From Zopfochytrium polystomum (Eukaryota > Chytridiomycota > Chytridiomycetes > Chytridiales > Chytridiaceae): a stretch of 64,000 nucleotides of DNA. The stretch lies in the NCBI GenBank assembly GCA_025765615.1, contig JAIVFJ010000136.1, forward strand, positions 47,501 through 111,500. The letters are read 5' to 3'. A program made the position numbers and the translations under genes. This document shows positions 62,049 through 64,000 of the stretch, in pieces; within the stretch, counting starts at the first letter, position 1, and every line of letters begins with the position of its first letter. The notes under the pieces were generated by a model, which saw only the letters and a list, made by a program, of their open reading frames with translations, was not told the DNA's origin and searched no databases.

Positions 62049-63989
62049 TCAAGAACTTGTACTTCTGAGTGGAAACTCTCTAGGAAGGGCTTCTGGTGTT
62101 ACGACCAACTCAGGCGTAACAGGAGCTGTGTCAAGTGGTGAGACTGCTGTTTCAGTTTCTTGCTCTGTTGGCACAGCAGGGAGGAGGTCTCCAAGGTTTG
62201 ATAGAAACTCAATGCAGTAGTGGTCGCTGACAGGAAGTCCATCAGCAGCAGGAATTTCATTGTGAACTTGAACACTGTACTGTGAAGGGTCAATGTCTGC
62301 ACTCACAAGGAAATAATCAATTCTCAAGAGAGGAACCCATTCACTCGAAGAGACAGATCTCATGGTCCAGGTCAGTCCATGAGCAGAAGGGAAACTCTTT
62401 CGGAAGGCATCAGTATAGCCAGATGCTAAGAATCTGTCGAGCCATTGTCTTTCTTCAGCCAAAAGGCCAGGAAACGTAGCGTTGTACTTTTTCAGTGTAA
62501 AACGCAAGGAATGATCAACATCAAGGTCAGTGTGTGCGATGTTCAGATCTCCAGCAACAATGACAGTAAAGCCTTGTAGTTGGAGCGCAGAGCAGTTTCG
62601 TGTGATGTCTTCAAGGAAAATCATCTTGTAAGGATGGCGGGTGCCAGTTTCATCAGCAAACGAACTTGGAGCATAAACGTTCACAATTGCAAATGGCCCC
62701 ACAAGAAGAACAGCAACACGTCCCTCTCGGGTGTGTTGGGGGTCTCCTAAATAGGTGAATTCTTTGCCGTTCAACTCAGAACGGTAGAATATTGCAACTC
62801 CACTTATCCCGGTTCGGGGATCGCAAAGCAAAAGCTTCCATCCCTTGATCTGGGAAAGTTGATCAACAAGTTTCTGGCGCTTAGCACCAAGACGTGTTTC
62901 TTGCAAACAAACAATACAAGAGGATTGTGAGTTGAGGTAAGACTCAAATCGTTTGGCAGGGTCAGTTTCTTGAGCAAAAGTGACACCGGATTTGTGAGCA
63001 ACCTTAAGCCAGGAGTTCAGTCCGTTAATATTCCATGAGGAAATACTGAAGGACGGTTTCCACTTAGGTCGTTCAAAAACTTCTGCTTTCGCAGGTTCGC
63101 GTCGCCGTATGAGATGATGGCGGAGGAGATCCTTTCGAACCTCTGGGTCAAAGAGAGATATTTCTCGAGGAGGGCCTTCATTGTCTGAATCCAACGCATT
63201 GGTTTCAGATTCAAAGTCCTCATCAGTAGCAGTGGCTACCTCTTTTTTCGCTTTGTCCTTACTTGTTACAGTAAAGATCGCGTTTTCAACAGGGGACATT
63301 TCTGTCTGTGTTGCAGCATCTTCAGAGAACAGGAAGCGCTTCTCTTTCCTTGCAGTGGGTCCAAGGAAAACACGGGAGAGGGCGTCAGCAACGATGTTCT
63401 GTTTGCCTGAGACATGGACAAGCTCGATGTCGTAGTCAGAAAGTGCATAGGCCCATCGTCCAAAACGGCCAGTCAGAGGTCCTTTCTTGAACAGTTGAAG
63501 GAGAGGAGCGTGATCAGTCTCAATAATCACAGAGCGGTTGAAGATATATCGTTCAAAGGTGTCGACAGCCCATACAACTGCGAGTCCTTCGCGATCGTGA
63601 GTCCAATAACGCGTTTCCGCATCATTTAAAACTCTCGAAGCGAATCCAACAGGTTTCCGTTTCTCGCGGTTGTGGGGGTCATCAGGGTCAACTATGTAGA
63701 GTGCAGCGCCAAGGGCATAACCAGAGGCATCACATTCTATTAATAGCTTGTCATTAGCAGTTGGGGTCACGAGTTTGATGTCGCGTTGAAGCTCTTTTCT
63801 CAAGAGGTTAAAGGCATCTTCCTGTTGAGATCCCCACAGAAATGGGTTCTTTCCAGAAAGGAAGGTTATATAGCGGTTTTGCTTTATCAGAGAAAGCCTG
63901 AATGAAGCGCTTGAAGTAGTTTGCAAAACCAAGGAACTGCTGTAGCTGGTTGAGCGTTTTGGGCATTGGGTACTGGTCCAACTGAACAA
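62049..63989 (-). CDS. Gypsy pol part: RNase H followed by AP-endonuclease (EEP) domain
   Basis: 646-codon open frame. Residues 45-206 are RNase H, with D87 (IECDASG), E134 (HDREGLAVV), D159 (ETDHAPL) and D202 (VADALSR) at the four metal positions. A disordered linker covers 207-315. Residues 316-598 (about 62196-63044) are an exonuclease III/APE1-type nuclease: SWNINGL (N320, N322), CLQETR (E364), VNVYAPSS (Y439), VAGDLNIAHTDLD (D481, N483), GLTWTMRS (W542), LLRIDYFLVS (D558) and LPVSDHYCIEF (D589, H590). These match the metal-binding and catalytic residues of the family; NIN rather than NVD in the first motif is as in bacterial ExoIII. LRIDYF and the hydrophobic W-region favour the AP-endonuclease branch over LINE endonucleases. 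The C-terminal 45 residues are a Pro/Glu/Thr linker running into the integrase, which is in another frame. Confidence 0.9.
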   Translation of the reverse strand: MFSWTSTQCPKRSTSYSSSLVLQTTSSASFRLSLIKQNRYITFLSGKNPFLWGSQQEDAFNLLRKELQRDIKLVTPTANDKLLIECDASGYALGAALYIVDPDDPHNREKRKPVGFASRVLNDAETRYWTHDREGLAVVWAVDTFERYIFNRSVIIETDHAPLLQLFKKGPLTGRFGRWAYALSDYDIELVHVSGKQNIVADALSRVFLGPTARKEKRFLFSEDAATQTEMSPVENAIFTVTSKDKAKKEVATATDEDFESETNALDSDNEGPPREISLFDPEVRKDLLRHHLIRRREPAKAEVFERPKWKPSFSISSWNINGLNSWLKVAHKSGVTFAQETDPAKRFESYLNSQSSCIVCLQETRLGAKRQKLVDQLSQIKGWKLLLCDPRTGISGVAIFYRSELNGKEFTYLGDPQHTREGRVAVLLVGPFAIVNVYAPSSFADETGTRHPYKMIFLEDITRNCSALQLQGFTVIVAGDLNIAHTDLDVDHSLRFTLKKYNATFPGLLAEERQWLDRFLASGYTDAFRKSFPSAHGLTWTMRSVSSSEWVPLLRIDYFLVSADIDPSQYSVQVHNEIPAADGLPVSDHYCIEFLSNLGDLLPAVPTEQETETAVSPLDTAPVTPELVVTPEALPREFPLRSTSS

Positions 63990-64000
63990 TCTTGGTTGGA

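Larger units (their letters stand above)
59322..64000 (-). mobile_element. Ty3/gypsy chromodomain retrotransposon, 3' part, with an AP-endonuclease in pol
   Basis: Minus-strand element truncated by the right window edge. In its own 5'-3' order it shows the RT thumb/connection (FLGFANYFKRFIQAFSDKAKPLY, in a frame ending near 63828), RNase H, an exonuclease III/APE1-like domain, an HHCC-DD35E integrase, a region of about 210 residues with no recognised domain, the integrase C-terminal barrel, and a chromodomain. A polypurine tract (GAGAATAAAAAAGAGG, 59325-59340 complement) precedes TGTGAGGACG, the likely 3' LTR start at 59321. At least four frame breaks are visible (near 63830, 62080, 60120 and 60055) plus two in-frame stops at 60413 and 60359, so this copy looks inactive unless some are sequence errors. 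Gag, protease and RT palm lie outside the window. Confidence 0.88.

Overview
This is eukaryotic nuclear DNA, most probably from an early-diverging, zoosporic (chytrid-like) fungus. Genes carry many short GT-AG introns, mostly 45-190 bp and some with exons of only 7-14 nt. The gene set is fungal housekeeping (DHH1, RPN3, PIK1-type PI4K, VMA21, COQ4, NDUFS7, CCC1/VIT1) plus genes typical of lineages outside Dikarya: a BK-like K+ channel, a possible NPSN-type SNARE and large ankyrin genes. Spacers are rich in microsatellites and poly-A/T tracts. The lineage is inferred from gene content; no rRNA or mitochondrial marker is present.

Layout. 1-930: 3' part of an MFS carrier. 2.7-6.8 kb: two tandem intronless ankyrin genes. 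6.8-10.4 kb: gene-free, with an 88-bp tandem repeat. 10.4-14.5 kb, minus strand: VIT1/CCC1, COQ4 and VMA21; the last two overlap by ATGA. 15.1-26.2 kb: DHH1, RPN3, a SNARE, a frame-broken unknown gene, NDUFS7 and a probable mitochondrial membrane protein. 26.7-28.8 kb: membrane GT2. 28.8-32.2 kb: repeat-rich, with a tRNA-derived relic, dispersed repeats, a solo-LTR-like unit with a heat-shock-element array and TATA box, and a Tc1/mariner fragment. 32.2-44.1 kb: SNF5-GATA, BK-like channel, EVE protein and PI4K beta. 45.5-48.9 kb: a complete PIF/Harbinger transposon (16-bp TIRs, TAA duplication, two convergent genes). 49.6-55.9 kb: DUF2470 membrane protein, METTL25-like methyltransferase and a single-pass SH3 protein. 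56-59.3 kb: more dispersed repeats and tRNA-like relics. 59.3-64 kb: a minus-strand Ty3/gypsy chromodomain retrotransposon running off the right edge.

The most unusual object is this last element. Its pol has a complete exonuclease III/APE1-type AP-endonuclease domain (about 62196-63044) between RNase H and the integrase. Retroviral elements do not normally carry such a nuclease; that slot holds a dUTPase in some lentiviruses. All recognised catalytic residues are present, although the surrounding polyprotein is frameshifted. A region of roughly 210 residues with no recognised domain also follows the integrase core.

Housekeeping genes were modelled by hand, by matching exon phase and family motifs; each exon chain sums to an intact frame. 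Starts marked uncertain need transcript data.
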